Source: Hortaea werneckii
Taxonomy: Eukaryota; Ascomycota; Dothideomycetes; Mycosphaerellales; Teratosphaeriaceae
Direction of reading: 5' to 3'
Assembly: GCA_037044905.1 (NCBI GenBank)
Contig: JBAOKB010000090.1
Span: forward strand, 62,001-126,000
Length of the DNA: 64,000 nucleotides
The notes beneath the pieces were generated by a model that worked only from the letters and a program-made list of their open reading frames with translations, had not been told where the DNA came from and searched no databases. Each line of letters begins with the position of its first letter. Position 1 is the first letter of the stretch. The translations under genes were made by a program, and so were the position numbers. This document shows, in pieces, positions 1 through 11,147 of this stretch.

Positions 1-1191
1 CTGGCATCTGATCCCTCAGTGAACAGCGGGATCTACTTGAGTAAAGACCGACCGAGCTCAGAGATCTTCACAATCATGCAAGACCACGCAGCGCGAGAAG
101 AGTTGCCTGCGCACGGCATCACCCATTCGCGCAACCATAGCCGCAGTCCTGTACGTCAGTCCTTAGCTGCGAATATCATCAACGATCCGGATGCTGGCGA
201 TGTCATTGATCCAGATCTCTTCGCCGCAGTGGCTGGGGCGGAGAATGATGAGAACATCGAAGCCTCGCCGGCTTCGTTCAATCATCCGAGTGCGATGCCC
301 TCGCCTTTGCAGTATCTGCCGGCTACTACGTATAGTCCTCCTCCGAGGAAATGGCGCGACGACCGCGAGGGTTTGGGCCGGTTCACTCGTATGAGGGCAA
401 ATGAAGCAGGTATCCACATTGAGTCGTCTCCGTCTAGACCGGACTTGATGTCTCGCGGAGACATCGTGGTAGACAGTGCACCCTCACTCGTCGCAGATGC
501 CAGAGCCCGATACGAGAACCTATCACGTTCGACCACGAGCGATCCAAAGCTAGACAGCGGCATCGACGTCGATCCCAAGAAACCGCTCCCTCGCTTCGAG
601 ATGCCGGCGGATAAGCAGGACATGATGCTCGCGATGCTCGGCAAGATCCTCGAGCGCGAACACGGCATCCTCGTCGTGCGCGAGGAGATGCGGGCAGCGC
701 ATGCGCGTATCGATGATCGTTTGGCGACGATCGAACAGCAGCGCAGCAATCCCGTGGTATTGCGCACGCCGGACTCTGTGGTCTCGTTCGGGCTTGACGG
801 GTCCCCCCCAAACGCCCTCGAGAGTCCTGTGCAAGCCCTTGCGCCTGAGGCAGGCGACGTTGAAGCTCACATTGAGCAGAACGATACCGACACTGCTCCG
901 AACACCCGCGAGAGTCCTGTGCAAACTCCTGCCCATGAGCCGGCCGAAGGCGAAACACACACCGAGCAGAGTTGTGCTCACAACCGCATCGCAACGAGCT
1001 ACGCCCACGACTTCTACCGCACCCAGACCGCTTCATCTTCCAACACGGGGGAGGATGTGAGTGCAAGGAGCCGTGTCGATCGGGAAACGATCGCAGAGCT
1101 GCAGGAGGCGAATCGGCAGCTGACTGAGACGGTGAAGGGGTTTGCGGCACGGTTGGAGGAGATAAGTCGGCGGATGGAACGGGATCTTTAG
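1..1191 (+). CDS. Unrecognised coiled-coil protein, 3' part of gene
   Basis: The reading frame is open from the first base of the window to the TAG at 1189-1191, so the gene very probably begins upstream; the first in-window ATG is at 76. About 396 residues are visible. I do not recognise the family. The N-terminal half is rich in Ser, Pro and Arg and looks disordered. A helical stretch rich in Met, Arg and Glu follows (nt about 600-740). Then come two imperfect copies of a unit beginning with ESPVQ (nt about 820-990). The last 35 residues form a heptad-like coiled coil (ELQEANRQL then LEEISRRME). The mix of disorder and terminal coiled coil suggests a scaffold or cytoskeletal-type protein, but that is a guess. 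The call as a real gene rests on length and composition; an upstream intron cannot be excluded. Confidence 0.6.
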   Translation: MASDPSVNSGIYLSKDRPSSEIFTIMQDHAAREELPAHGITHSRNHSRSPVRQSLAANIINDPDAGDVIDPDLFAAVAGAENDENIEASPASFNHPSAMPSPLQYLPATTYSPPPRKWRDDREGLGRFTRMRANEAGIHIESSPSRPDLMSRGDIVVDSAPSLVADARARYENLSRSTTSDPKLDSGIDVDPKKPLPRFEMPADKQDMMLAMLGKILEREHGILVVREEMRAAHARIDDRLATIEQQRSNPVVLRTPDSVVSFGLDGSPPNALESPVQALAPEAGDVEAHIEQNDTDTAPNTRESPVQTPAHEPAEGETHTEQSCAHNRIATSYAHDFYRTQTASSSNTGEDVSARSRVDRETIAELQEANRQLTETVKGFAARLEEISRRMERDL

Positions 1192-3374
1192 GATCTTTCA
1201 GTGGGGAGGATAGGGTTCGTGTGGTGCTTGGCATGGGGAGTAAGGTGGGACAGAGATTGGTAGGGTTGGAGTAGTGCTCACTCGAGCCTGTGATTTTACT
1301 TCTGGGTCCTGGAAGGCGGCGACGGCGAAGAAGGATGCCGCTGTTGCTAGGCAGGCGATTCGAGGAGTCGAGCTTCGTGCATCATGGGGGCAATATAGAG
1401 CTCGTCAGCTGGCAGACCGTGTCTTGCTTTCTCGTCAAAGTACAAGGAATGAATGCATCACGTCTACGCTCTGAAATCCGTGAGTATGCATTCATCGTTG
1501 ACGGGGTTCGGTACGAAGGCGCTCCTTCTTTTTTTCACTTTGATATCTGAAAGTCGGTCTTCGCAATCGATACCTCTCTCTTCCCTTCAGAGCTAGAAAG
1601 AACCTCGGAGACCGCCACCAACTATTACCCACCGGGACGAAACCCGGTCATTGTTCGGAAGGCGGTGCTGTGCTCCTGGCATATGCGTAAGCTAACAACA
1701 AATGGAAGCGTCCATGGAATAATCGCTCGTTCTGTTGTCGGACTAAAGGTTACAGGACTTGGCTTCGGCTGCGAACTCCTAGGATGTTTTGTTCCCGTGA
1801 GATGGGATACAAGGAACCCCTCCAGCTCCGCGATACCGCTTGTCTTGCCACCAAGGTCGGCGAGGTGCTTCAGCCGCGGTAATGGCAAGATGGGACACCG
1901 TTCTCCACTTGACGACAGACGCTGAGTAGAAGTCCGCGCCGGGGAGCATTCATCTGGATCTTCACGTGGGTGAGTTGGGCTCGGTACTGGAGGCGGCAGG
2001 CACGCAGGCAGGGTTGGCAATGCGGTGCCCTAGCTTGTCTTGCCATGCTGTGCCGCTGCTCGACATCAAGACGGGGACGGTTATGAATAGCTTATGTGAC
2101 TGGTGTCTAGGTAGGGTCATGTCATGTGGATATCTTAGCGACGTTCTCGCAAAGCCTTCTCTCGGACGGAACCTATGGCTCCCAGCTGCTCGGTTTGTAA
2201 AATCACGCAGGATGCAAGAAACACGGTCCATCCCTGGGATGTTTACGACTCAGCCGTTTCGCTAGGAATTGTTTTAAAACCCAGTATGGAAACTTAATGG
2301 GAACGATTGCTCCCTCCACATTACCGACCCCATATCCGGACAACCTCTCTCAACAGCATAACAGGGGGATGGTTTTGAGGATACGGAGTGCACTCAGAGG
2401 CAGAGATGCTCCTCCACATCCCGGTCTCCCCTCGCTGTTCTCTTGGCCCGCGGGCAGACGTATGTAGCGAGCACGAAAGTTGATAAGATGGAGAAACTCC
2501 TCCGACAGCTGCTCTGAGCTTCTTCTCCTTCAGTCGCGGAGCGTATGTTAGCGCATTCCTTTGGACCCTGCAAACCCGTCATATTAATGCACACTGAGTT
2601 AGGGCAGACGTCATGTCGTTCTGGTGCACTAGCCGAGCTTCGCATTGTCTAGTATTGCCTGAGCCACGGGCCGTGACTTGACTTGATGCTTGGTGGAGAG
2701 CGGTAGGGCTTCTTCAGTGGATGCGCTGATTGATCAATAGAGAAGGGATCAGACGAAGCCGTCGGAGCAGTGTACAACGCGGTGATTCGTCTCGGGGCCC
2801 CACGGCACTCAAAATTAATAATGTCCTCAGCCCTCAATCACCGCAATTCCCCAAGGTGGAGGTGGAGCCTCCGATGACCATCCACCGTCGCAGCTCTGAG
2901 GAGCCAGTGCCTCAACTTCCCTGCCTGCTCCGCTGAAAAAACGAGCTTGGCGAGCACAATCAAGCCCGCGTCTGCCGGCCAAGCTCGCAAGGTTCCGCCC
3001 GCTGCGGAGATTCCTCTCTGTCTCCACCATCGACACAGTGACCCGCGCGAGTCGAAGACCAACGACCGCCCATGGGACACCCCGAGACCCCTTTGGGTCG
3101 GAGGTAGCTGCACCGCAAATTCCATCGCGTATGTATCTCCACATGCGACCACGCGATCTCCCAGGTCTTTCCGCCCTAATGTGTATCGGACCCGGGAGAG
3201 GACATGCCTCCTTGGGCAAGGATTGACGCAACAAAGCATGAGAGCCCGGTCTGCTGGTGTCAGGAAAACCCACGCTGCTCCAGATAAAAGACTAGTTGGG
3301 CCCCCGCCCATCATCAGATCCTTTCCTCTTGCTCGCTGCCTTTGTGTGTCTTTCTCTTTCGACCAAGCTTCAAG
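1192..3374. other. Intergenic, no gene recognised
   Basis: About 2.2 kb between the coiled-coil gene and the sugar transporter. Short open frames occur on both strands but none has a recognisable domain or a convincing exon-intron pattern. The last few hundred bases, CT-rich just before 3375, should hold the transporter promoter and 5' UTR. Confidence 0.6.
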
Positions 3375-5457
3375 ATGGGTTTGTCGTCGAATATCTACTT
3401 CATCGCCGGTGTGGCGGTCGTTGGTGGTGGCCTTTTTGGTACGTTTGCAGCTGAGACAGCTGGCTGTAGACGGTCTTCGGTACTGACTAGGGGATAGGCT
3501 TTGACATCTCTTCGATGTCCGCCATCATCGGCACGCAGGCGTACAAATGTTATTTCAATCAGGGTCCCGACGGACCGCCCTTCAACGATAAGCAGCAGTG
3601 CTCAGGTCCTGCTCCAGGTCCACAAGGTGGTATCACCGCCGCCATGCCAGCAGGATCCTGGCTCGGCGCTCTGGTTTCTGGATTCGTGACTGACCTTCTC
3701 GGACGTAAATGGGCTATCATGATCGGCTGCATCATCTGGTTAATCGGATCTACTATCATTTGCGCGTCTCAAAACATTCCTATGCTGGTCGTTGGACGTA
3801 TCATCAACGGGTTTTGTGTTGGTATGGAATCTGCACAGGTACCAGTGTACATCTCCGAGTTGGCACCGCCGACCAAGAGAGGTCGAGTTGTTGGTGCGCA
3901 GCAATGGGCTATCACCTGGGGTATCTTGATCATGTACTAGTGAGTACAACGTATACCTCGAAGGGTCCAAAGGAAACCATGAGCTGACAATATCAGCATT
4001 TCGTACGGCTCCACATTCGTGTCTGGTGGCACCGCAGACACCGCGAATCCGGCCGCGTTTCGCATTCCATGGGGATTGCAGATGATACCCGCCGTCTTCC
4101 TGTTTTGCGCCATGTTTTTCCTGCCGGAAAGGTACGTTTGAGCCCTGTACCCACGTGCGAAAAGAGATGCGTAACTAATACGTCTCATTACAGTCCGAGA
4201 TGGCTCGCTCGCAGGGATCGCTGGGAAGAATGCAACAAAGTCATCACCAACGTCATCGGCAAGGGCGACCCAAACCATCCCCTCGTACAGCAAGAGCTGC
4301 AGGACATTCGCGACATGTGCGAATTCGAAGCGCATAACAAGGACGTTACATACTGGGAATTGTTTTCGCCTAAGTTGATCAACCGTACCCACATCGGTAT
4401 GTGGATGCAGATCTGGTCTCAGCTTACTGGCATGAATGTCATGATGTATTACATCGCATACATTTTCACCATGGTATGTTCACAACTATACCTCGCCGAT
4501 CCAAAATGCTAACTTCCCATACAGGCTGGCTACGAAGGCAACTCTGCGCTTCTCGCTTCCTCCATCCAATATATCATCAACGTCGTCATGACTGTTCCTG
4601 CATTGCTGTTCATGGACCGCTGGGGCCGCCGTCCTACACTGCTTATCGGCGCTTTTCTGATGATGACTTTCATGTTTGCGAACGCAGGCATGATGGGAGC
4701 AACTGGCGAGGTGGTACCTGGCGGTATCGGCAACGTTAAGGCGCAGTCAATGAGGGTCTCCGGGGCTCCGGCGAAGGGTCTCATTGCTTGCACATACCTC
4801 TTTGTCGCTTCTTACGCGCCAACTTGGGGTAAGTGGAGACCCGTATCACCCCTGTCCTGTACTCATGTGCTGACTCTACTCAGGACCGGTTTCATGGGTT
4901 TACCCGCCTGAGCTATACCCACTCCGTGTGCGTGGTAAGGCTGTTGCTCTTGCTACTTCATCCAACTGGGCTTTCAACACGGCGCTAGGAGCGTTCGTTC
5001 CAGACGCTTTCGCAAGTAAGATATTTCGAGGCATCTCATGCACGCCCGATCTTAGAAGCTGACTATGAAAGACATTAAATGGCAGGTCTACATCATCTTC
5101 GGCGTTTTCAACGCTGCCATGTTCATCCATGTCTTCTTCATGTTCCCGGAGGTAGGCTTTCAATCCAACCTCAGTTCATCTGTCGAGCATTACTGACTCA
5201 TTCTGAACAATAGACCTCAGGAAAGAACCTTGAAGACGTTACTGAGATCTTCGAAAACCCGAACGGACTCCCCTACATCGGAGTAAGTGCCCTGATCCAT
5301 TCTGAGAAGAGCAAAATACTGACATCAAACCCCTCAGACTCCAGCCTGGAAGACCAGAAATGTGTTTGCCGACACCAACCGCATTGCTCATGGCGATGTG
5401 CCGGCAGACAAGACTGCATCCGTCGAAGGCCATTCGGAGCACGAGGAGAAGGTCTAA
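3375..5457 (+). CDS. MFS sugar transporter (HGT1/monosaccharide type), 9 exons
   Basis: Plasma-membrane sugar:proton symporter of the MFS sugar porter family. Exons by splice signals and frame: 3375-3438, 3498-3939, 3997-4131, 4194-4473, 4525-4828, 4884-5015, 5072-5151, 5214-5282, 5338-5457; they sum to 541 codons plus TAA. Family hallmarks are all present: GFDISSMSAIIG in helix 1, the loop motif GRKWA, the sugar-porter signature PVYISELAPPTKRGR, PESPRW after helix 6, the helix-7 region QLTGMNVMMYYI, DRWGRRP and PETSGKNLED near the C-terminus. Introns are 51-62 nt with GTRNGT donors and CTGAC-like branches. The GFDISSMSA start resembles high-affinity glucose transporters of the Kluyveromyces HGT1 and Neurospora hgt-1 type, but substrate (glucose, xylose, other) cannot be read from sequence. 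The C-terminal tail is short, so a glucose-sensor role is unlikely. Confidence 0.93.
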
Positions 5458-6870
5458 AGGCAGCCAATTGGCTTTCACTGCTAGTCACGGGCTGGAAAGA
5501 CCAGCAAAAGCTGGCAAGCTTGATCAGAGGGCAATTATGCCACTCACATGCACGTATACATGTAGTAATATATACGTGACAATCAAACTACACTCTCTAC
5601 GCAAACTCTTCCCGCATCGCAATCTCAGTGCATTGTCGTACATAAGCTCTATCATACATTTGCTAGAGCAACATCTCTTCAATGCTAGCACACAGGCATA
5701 AGCATCTGTGCCTCGTCAGAGTGATGTGCTGAATAACAGTGCCCAGCGCAATCCAACCCATCAACCGTCACGCACGCAATGGCGACTTGATGACCCATCC
5801 TACCCTCACAAGTTCACAAGCTCACCAAAACACAAGTTCCAAGCCTCCCCATAAGCTCTTCTCTATGCCTTGTCTTCAAAGTCTACAACCCGACCCCTTA
5901 GCTGTGCAAGCAATTATGACTGACCTCCCAGCCCACCAACCATCTCCCGAAACCAGCCCCTTTGCCAAAATCCCACGTCTTGGTACCACCGGGCACCAGG
6001 TCTATCAGCCAAAGCCGGTAGCCGTCAACGGCAATACGGAGGGAGCGCTGCACATGCCCTTAAACCTAACTTGAGCTTCTATCGCATCTATAGCACCCGT
6101 GAGTACGAAAGAGAGCGAATTTTCGGTCAAGGGAGATATGCTCCCACATTTCCGACATCAGCCAGACGCTCCGAATAGGTGGCTCGCCGTCCTTTATGAG
6201 CATGAGTCAGGTTCGGATCTGAGTATACTGCGTGGCACGAGTAAACAAATAGGTCCAGCACTCGCTCGTCTAGGGAGGGAGTAGAGGCTTGGTCAATGGA
6301 GGCCATCTGCCTCCAGATACGAGAATTCATGGACGGACGGAACGAACACGCAAGAGAAAAGGAAAGGAAAGATTTGATGGGGAATGCTGATTGGTATCCC
6401 CGCTGCTATGAGGAACAGTGAGAAAACATCAATCTCAAAACGAGTGCGAGAGGAAAAGTTGCAAGGAAGAAACGTAGGAAGGAGGAGAAAAAAAAAGGTG
6501 TATAAGTACCATGTAGGGGAGAGGAAGGGGAATACATCCTCATAAGCAATCCCGAAGTACGTGTCCTGTCCAAATCGCAAGGGAGCAACTCAGTTCTAGG
6601 AAGGAGCGAGTAAAAAGACGCAGGGGGGAAGAGATATTCGATAATAATGATTTTCAGTCCCCGGTGAAAAGGAAAGTGATCAGATGAAGCACAGTCTAGG
6701 TTACTTAGAAAATCCAAAAACAGCGCAGGAGCCAGCTTTAGAGAGAGTGGAGAGTGGACATCTTAAACTTCCCGACGAAATCGATCCTTTCGAACCGATC
6801 CGCCAGGAAAAAAGGAAAACCCCAAGGCCAAGAGGGAGAGATAGGAGAGAATGACGATTCCTCCAACCAC
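5458..6870. other. Intergenic, convergent 3' ends
   Basis: The sugar transporter and the eIF5 gene both end into this 1.4 kb. It contains A-rich and GAAA-rich stretches (for example around 6350-6500) that give hydrophobic but meaningless reverse-strand frames. No RNA gene, repeat array or coding exon was recognised; 3' UTRs of both neighbours are expected here. Confidence 0.6.
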
Positions 6871-8163
6871 TTAATCCGACTCCTCCTCATCATCATCATC
6901 ACTCTCCGCCTCCTCCAACCACGTCAAGAAAGTCTCAGCCTGCTTGCGGACCTTGCGACTCGTCGAAATATCCACATACTTCTTACTAGCCTTGTGACCC
7001 CACGCCTTAAGCTGATCCTCACTAACGATTTCGTTCTCGTAGACCTGGAGCAAGATCGCCGAGATAGTGGGGATGAGGTTGGGGTGGTCGACGCCGACGA
7101 AACGTTCGAGACCGCCGAGGAAGGCCTTCTCGTGCTTGTCGCCGTTGGAGGTCATTTTCTGGAGCAGGGAAGCACGGCCCTCGACCTGCTTCTGGGCGAC
7201 GACTTTGTCGTCGAAGAGGGTCTGGGCTAGGACGACGAGGGTGCGGTGTTTGGCTTCGATGCCGAGGTCCTTGGCCTTGAGGTAGATGTCGACGTCCTTG
7301 AGCTTGGTGACGCTGCCTTCCTTCTTGGCCTGCTCCTGGATCCAGTTGCCCAGGTCGTCGTAGTGGCTGGGGCCGCTTTCGTCGTCCTCGGCGGCCTCGT
7401 TGATAACAAGGGTCTGCTTGAGGTCGTCCGGCAGGGCCTGGGCGCGGGCCTTGATGGCTTCTTCGGACATGTCGACGGACCATTCGACTTCCTTCTCCTT
7501 GATTTCGTTCAGCTCTCTGGCCTCGGCGTTGATGCGGCGGGTGAGCTCGTCGTCAGAGCCCGCATCGTTGCCCACGTCGCCGTCTTCATCGCCCTTGTCG
7601 CTGCCGCTCTCGCCTGGCGAGGGGTGGCCATTGGCATCATCGTCAGAGCCAGCCGTACCGTTGCGCTCCGCCTCACGACGAGCGCGGCGCTCAGCTTTCT
7701 TGTTCGACTTGTCCTTCTTGCCCTTCTTCGGCGCGTTCTTCAAGATGAAGCCAGAAAGCTTGTGGCGGAGGTCAGGGTGGGTGTGCTGACCGCAGGCCTT
7801 GCAGTCCAAGAAGATGTCACCATCCTTCACGTTGACCACGGTTTCCGGGTTCTTGCAGCTCTTGCAGAGGACGAACTTGTTGATGAAGCCATCGAGGTAG
7901 TCTTGCAATTTGCCGGCCTCGTGCGCGCCGTTGATGATCCAACGGTCGTCCTTGGGGTCAATGTTCGTCTGGGCACCCAGCTCAAAGCCGAAGTACTTGA
8001 TGACATAGTTCGGAGGACGGGCAAGCTGGTCGGCGACGTTGGACAGGTTGACAATGACCGTCTTGATGCCGTTACCCTTGCCTTCAATCTTGGACTGCAG
8101 GCGCTCCATCTTGTAGCGGTAGAAGGGGTCGGAGACATCGCGGCGAATGTTGACGTTGGCCAT
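6871..8163 (-). CDS. TIF5: Translation initiation factor eIF5
   Basis: GTPase-activating protein for eIF2 in the 48S preinitiation complex; it triggers GTP hydrolysis on start-codon recognition. One uninterrupted frame of 430 residues starting MANVNIRRDV. The N-terminal domain contains the conserved IRRD arginine region (family Arg finger) and the block RPPNYVIKYFGFELGAQ. A four-cysteine zinc site follows (CKSC at about 100 and CKAC further on). The middle is charged and low-complexity (KKGKKDKSNKK, then acidic Ser/Gly/Asp). The C-terminal HEAT/W2 domain ends in the acidic-aromatic box (FLTWLEEAESDDDDEEESD) that binds eIF2-beta and eIF3/eIF1. Length and order match fungal TIF5. No intron is needed. 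Confidence 0.97.
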   Translation of the reverse strand: MANVNIRRDVSDPFYRYKMERLQSKIEGKGNGIKTVIVNLSNVADQLARPPNYVIKYFGFELGAQTNIDPKDDRWIINGAHEAGKLQDYLDGFINKFVLCKSCKNPETVVNVKDGDIFLDCKACGQHTHPDLRHKLSGFILKNAPKKGKKDKSNKKAERRARREAERNGTAGSDDDANGHPSPGESGSDKGDEDGDVGNDAGSDDELTRRINAEARELNEIKEKEVEWSVDMSEEAIKARAQALPDDLKQTLVINEAAEDDESGPSHYDDLGNWIQEQAKKEGSVTKLKDVDIYLKAKDLGIEAKHRTLVVLAQTLFDDKVVAQKQVEGRASLLQKMTSNGDKHEKAFLGGLERFVGVDHPNLIPTISAILLQVYENEIVSEDQLKAWGHKASKKYVDISTSRKVRKQAETFLTWLEEAESDDDDEEESD

Positions 8164-9439
8164 GGTGACGGTGTTGGCTGGTTCGTGGACTGGTAGGTCG
8201 TAAAATTACGGATTACCGGTGGCAGAAGTAGCTGGTACGGCTAAGTTGCTGCTGACTGAGACAGACATGCAGTTAGACACGCAGCAAAGTTTGCTCGACG
8301 TATCTGGCAGGCAAATGATGCCTTTCTTTGATGCGTTTATGCAGGAATGTTGGCGGTAGATGACCTAGTGGTGGCAGATGATGCTGGATATCAACCGTTG
8401 TTGCGCTCGTAGCCGCTACAACGGGGTATTCTTGCTATACGGAATGGTTGCTGCTCCTCGGGCGGCGGTTCGACTTGGAAAGCGTTCACGTGGGACGAAT
8501 ACATAAACTCGATCCCTCGGATGGCGAAGCCTATGGTGGGGTTTGCTGGGTGGATTGGATGGGAAGATGGTGGTGGGTGCACGCCGCGCAGTGTCTGTCG
8601 CTGACGATGGGTGGCGGCTATCACTCGATGGGTGGCGATCCGGTTGCCGATGATGGGTCTGTTGCTTTCGCAGTCGCGGTTGATGGTGGTGATAAGCGTT
8701 GTGGTTCAAGGTTTGGAGGTGGATGGAGAGAAGAACAACGTCCGGTGCGGGCAGATTTTGACTGATGACTGGCACACATTAGAGTTGTCGGAATCCCCCG
8801 CGTCGACCTGGGCGGGCACGTGTTTTGCCTCTCGGGCCGGTCAGTCACGAATCTGTCTGCAGTCCACCCTCATCCATACATCCGGTTGCATCTACCCTGT
8901 GCACATGAATGATCGTATTGTGTTGATCTCTTCTCTTCCACTGCCGCTACCATTTTGCGATTGTGCCTTCGCCATAAAGAAACCGGCAAGAGCCGTTGAC
9001 AATACGGGACCGTCCCTCTTCCCGACCGGCTTTGCGGAATTCCGTGCGGGAAGCTGGAACCGAGAGCCACGTCGTCGGGACGACTCTGCGAACTGCTCGT
9101 GCTGCCTTTCTTCCGCTACTATGAACCTACCTACGTACATACTGTAGTAGATATCATTTGTGCGACAAAAATTTGCGGCCCGACAAAGGCATCAATCAAT
9201 ACCAATCAGGGACATCCTTACGATATCTTTCAATTAAGACTATTCGCTTGGCGGCTTGCATAGAGCGTCCCTGTAGAATTCTTAGAGGTCTGCGAAACCG
9301 GCGATACAGCCTGACATCAGCAACTCCATGTCACCTGCACTCGGCTTCCCAAATTCAAATTGGGTTGTCTATTATTGCTCACAGTGACAACGTATGAAAA
9401 TTTGGTACTGAGGTATTCAGCTACGCTTGAAATCCAGCC
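8164..9439. other. Divergent promoter region, eIF5 / THI6
   Basis: About 1.3 kb separating two divergently transcribed genes. Nothing coding was recognised. I looked for a TPP riboswitch because THI6 is a thiamine gene, but saw no paired conserved TPP-aptamer loops here or in the THI6 intron. Confidence 0.55.
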
Positions 9440-11066
9440 ATGCCTTCGAAGAATGTTGATTACTCGTTGTACCTGGTGACTGACTCCACCCATGCAATCC
9501 TGGGCGATAAAGACCTCGTGCAGGTGGTGCGGAAGGCTGTAGAAGGAGGTTCGTAGACTTGCATCTCCCTAGGTACACATACACGCCAATGCAATTGCTC
9601 ATCTCTGGACAGGTGCCACCATCGTCCAGTACCGCGACAAGACGTCCGATACTGCTGACTTGGTACGAATCGCCAAAGACCTCCATGCAGTCACGAGACC
9701 CGCAAATGTACCACTGCTCATCAACGACCGCGTCGACGTGGCCTTGGCCGCCGGCGTAGAAGGTGTGCACGTCGGACAAGATGACATGGATCTAGCAACA
9801 GCCCGCAAGGTCCTCGGTCCCGACGCAATCATCGGCGTGACTGCTAACAACCTCGAGGAAGCTGTAGAGGCCGCCAAGGGAGGAGCAGACTACCTTGGAA
9901 TCGGTACTGTGTACGCCACACCGACCAAGGAAAACACGAAATCCGTCATCGGTACGGCCGGTGTACAGCACATCCTCAACGAACTCGTCAAGCAGGGACA
10001 CGGCCACGTAAAGACCGTGTGTATAGGTGGCGTCAACGCCTCCAACTGCCAGCGCATCTTGTATCAGTCTGCCTCGCCGCAGAAATCTCTCGATGGGATC
10101 GCAGTAGTCAGTGCGATTATGGCTTCCTCTCAACCCAAAGAAGCGGCCTCGCATCTCAAGACGCTAGTCAGCACTCCCCCTCCCTTCGCCACCTCCTTAT
10201 CCAAAGCCGCACTATCGCGGGACGACGTGGTGGCAAAAGCTCCCGGCATAGTCAAGGCGATGGCAACCAAGAAGCCGCTCTGCCACAACATGACGAACCT
10301 CGTGGTGCAGAACTTCGCCGCGAACGTGGCACTAGCCGTCGGCAGCTCGCCCATCATGAGCAACAACGGCCTAGAAGCCGACGACCTCGCGAGTCTCGGC
10401 GGCGCTCTCGTCATAAACATGGGGACCACGACGCCCGACGTCCGAGGCAACCACTTGAAAGCGCTCGCCGCTTACAACGCAGTAGGCGGACCCGTACTGC
10501 TCGACCCCGTAGGCGCAGGTGCTACGGAACAGCGACGGGAAGGCGTGCGCGCGCTGATGCGAGGCGGGTACTTCGACCTGATCAAGGGGAACGAAGGGGA
10601 GATCCGGACCGTCTCGGGGGCGCAGGGGGTCAAACAGCACGGCGTGGACAGCGGAGCTTCGCAGTTGCAGCTCGAAGACCGCGTGAAGCTCGTGCGGGGC
10701 ATCGCGGCGCGCGAACACAACGTCGTTCTTATGACGGGGTCTACGGATGTGGTTTCGGATGGGGAGAGGACGTTCGCGATCGGGAATGGACATGAGTACC
10801 TAGGCGAGATTACAGGGGCAGGGTGTACGTTGGGGACTACGATAGCTTCAATGCTTGCTGCTGAGCGGGGCGATAAGTTGTTAGCTGCTGCGACTGGGAT
10901 TCTGATGTATGAGATTGCTGCTGAACGTGCGGCGAAGCGGGAGGGGGTTAAAGGACCGGGGACGTTTGTCCCGGCTTTCATTGACGAGCTGTATGCTATT
11001 AGGCAGGAGTCGGTGGCTGGGGATGGCAAGTGGGCACAGGCAGCGAAGTTGGAAGTTGTGTCTTAG
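9440..11066 (+). CDS. THI6: Bifunctional thiamine-phosphate synthase / hydroxyethylthiazole kinase
   Basis: Joins the two halves of thiamine. The C-terminal kinase phosphorylates hydroxyethylthiazole and the N-terminal synthase condenses it with HMP-pyrophosphate. Exon 1 is 9440-9548; an intron 9549-9612 with the unusual donor GTTCGT restores the frame; exon 2 is 9613-11066, giving 520 residues, close to yeast Thi6. The ThiE domain (about 1-225) shows YLVTDS at the start, VQYRDK, LLINDRVDVA, GVHVGQDD, GVTANN and YLGIGTVYATPTK. The ThiM domain (about 245-510) shows HNMTNLVVQNFAANV, the region SSPIMSNN, a glycine-rich VLLDPVGAGAT segment and the kinase end motif TGAGCTLGT. Both halves look catalytically intact. 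The first exon is short and would be missed if the first long in-frame ATG were used as start. Confidence 0.96.
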
Positions 11067-11147
11067 TTGGTCGAAGACCTTAATGCTGCTTATCCAGCAG
11101 GTCTAATAGCTTGATATTCCCAGAGCAGACAAAAGTAACAATCAAAT

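Noticed and set aside
434..1234. 266-codon reverse-strand frame over the coiled-coil gene
   Set aside because: Cys/Arg/Ser-rich antisense shadow; the sense frame has coherent heptad and repeat structure.
6293..6717. Two hydrophobic reverse-strand frames
   Set aside because: Phe/Leu-rich readings of GAAA/AAGG-rich 3' flanking DNA; no conserved motif.
7246..8196. 316-codon frame on the + strand opposite eIF5
   Set aside because: Antisense shadow of the strongly biased eIF5 coding sequence; hydrophobic without family resemblance.
9100..9612. TPP riboswitch upstream of or within THI6
   Set aside because: Conserved aptamer segments and a suitable intron were not found; THI6 is usually not riboswitch controlled.
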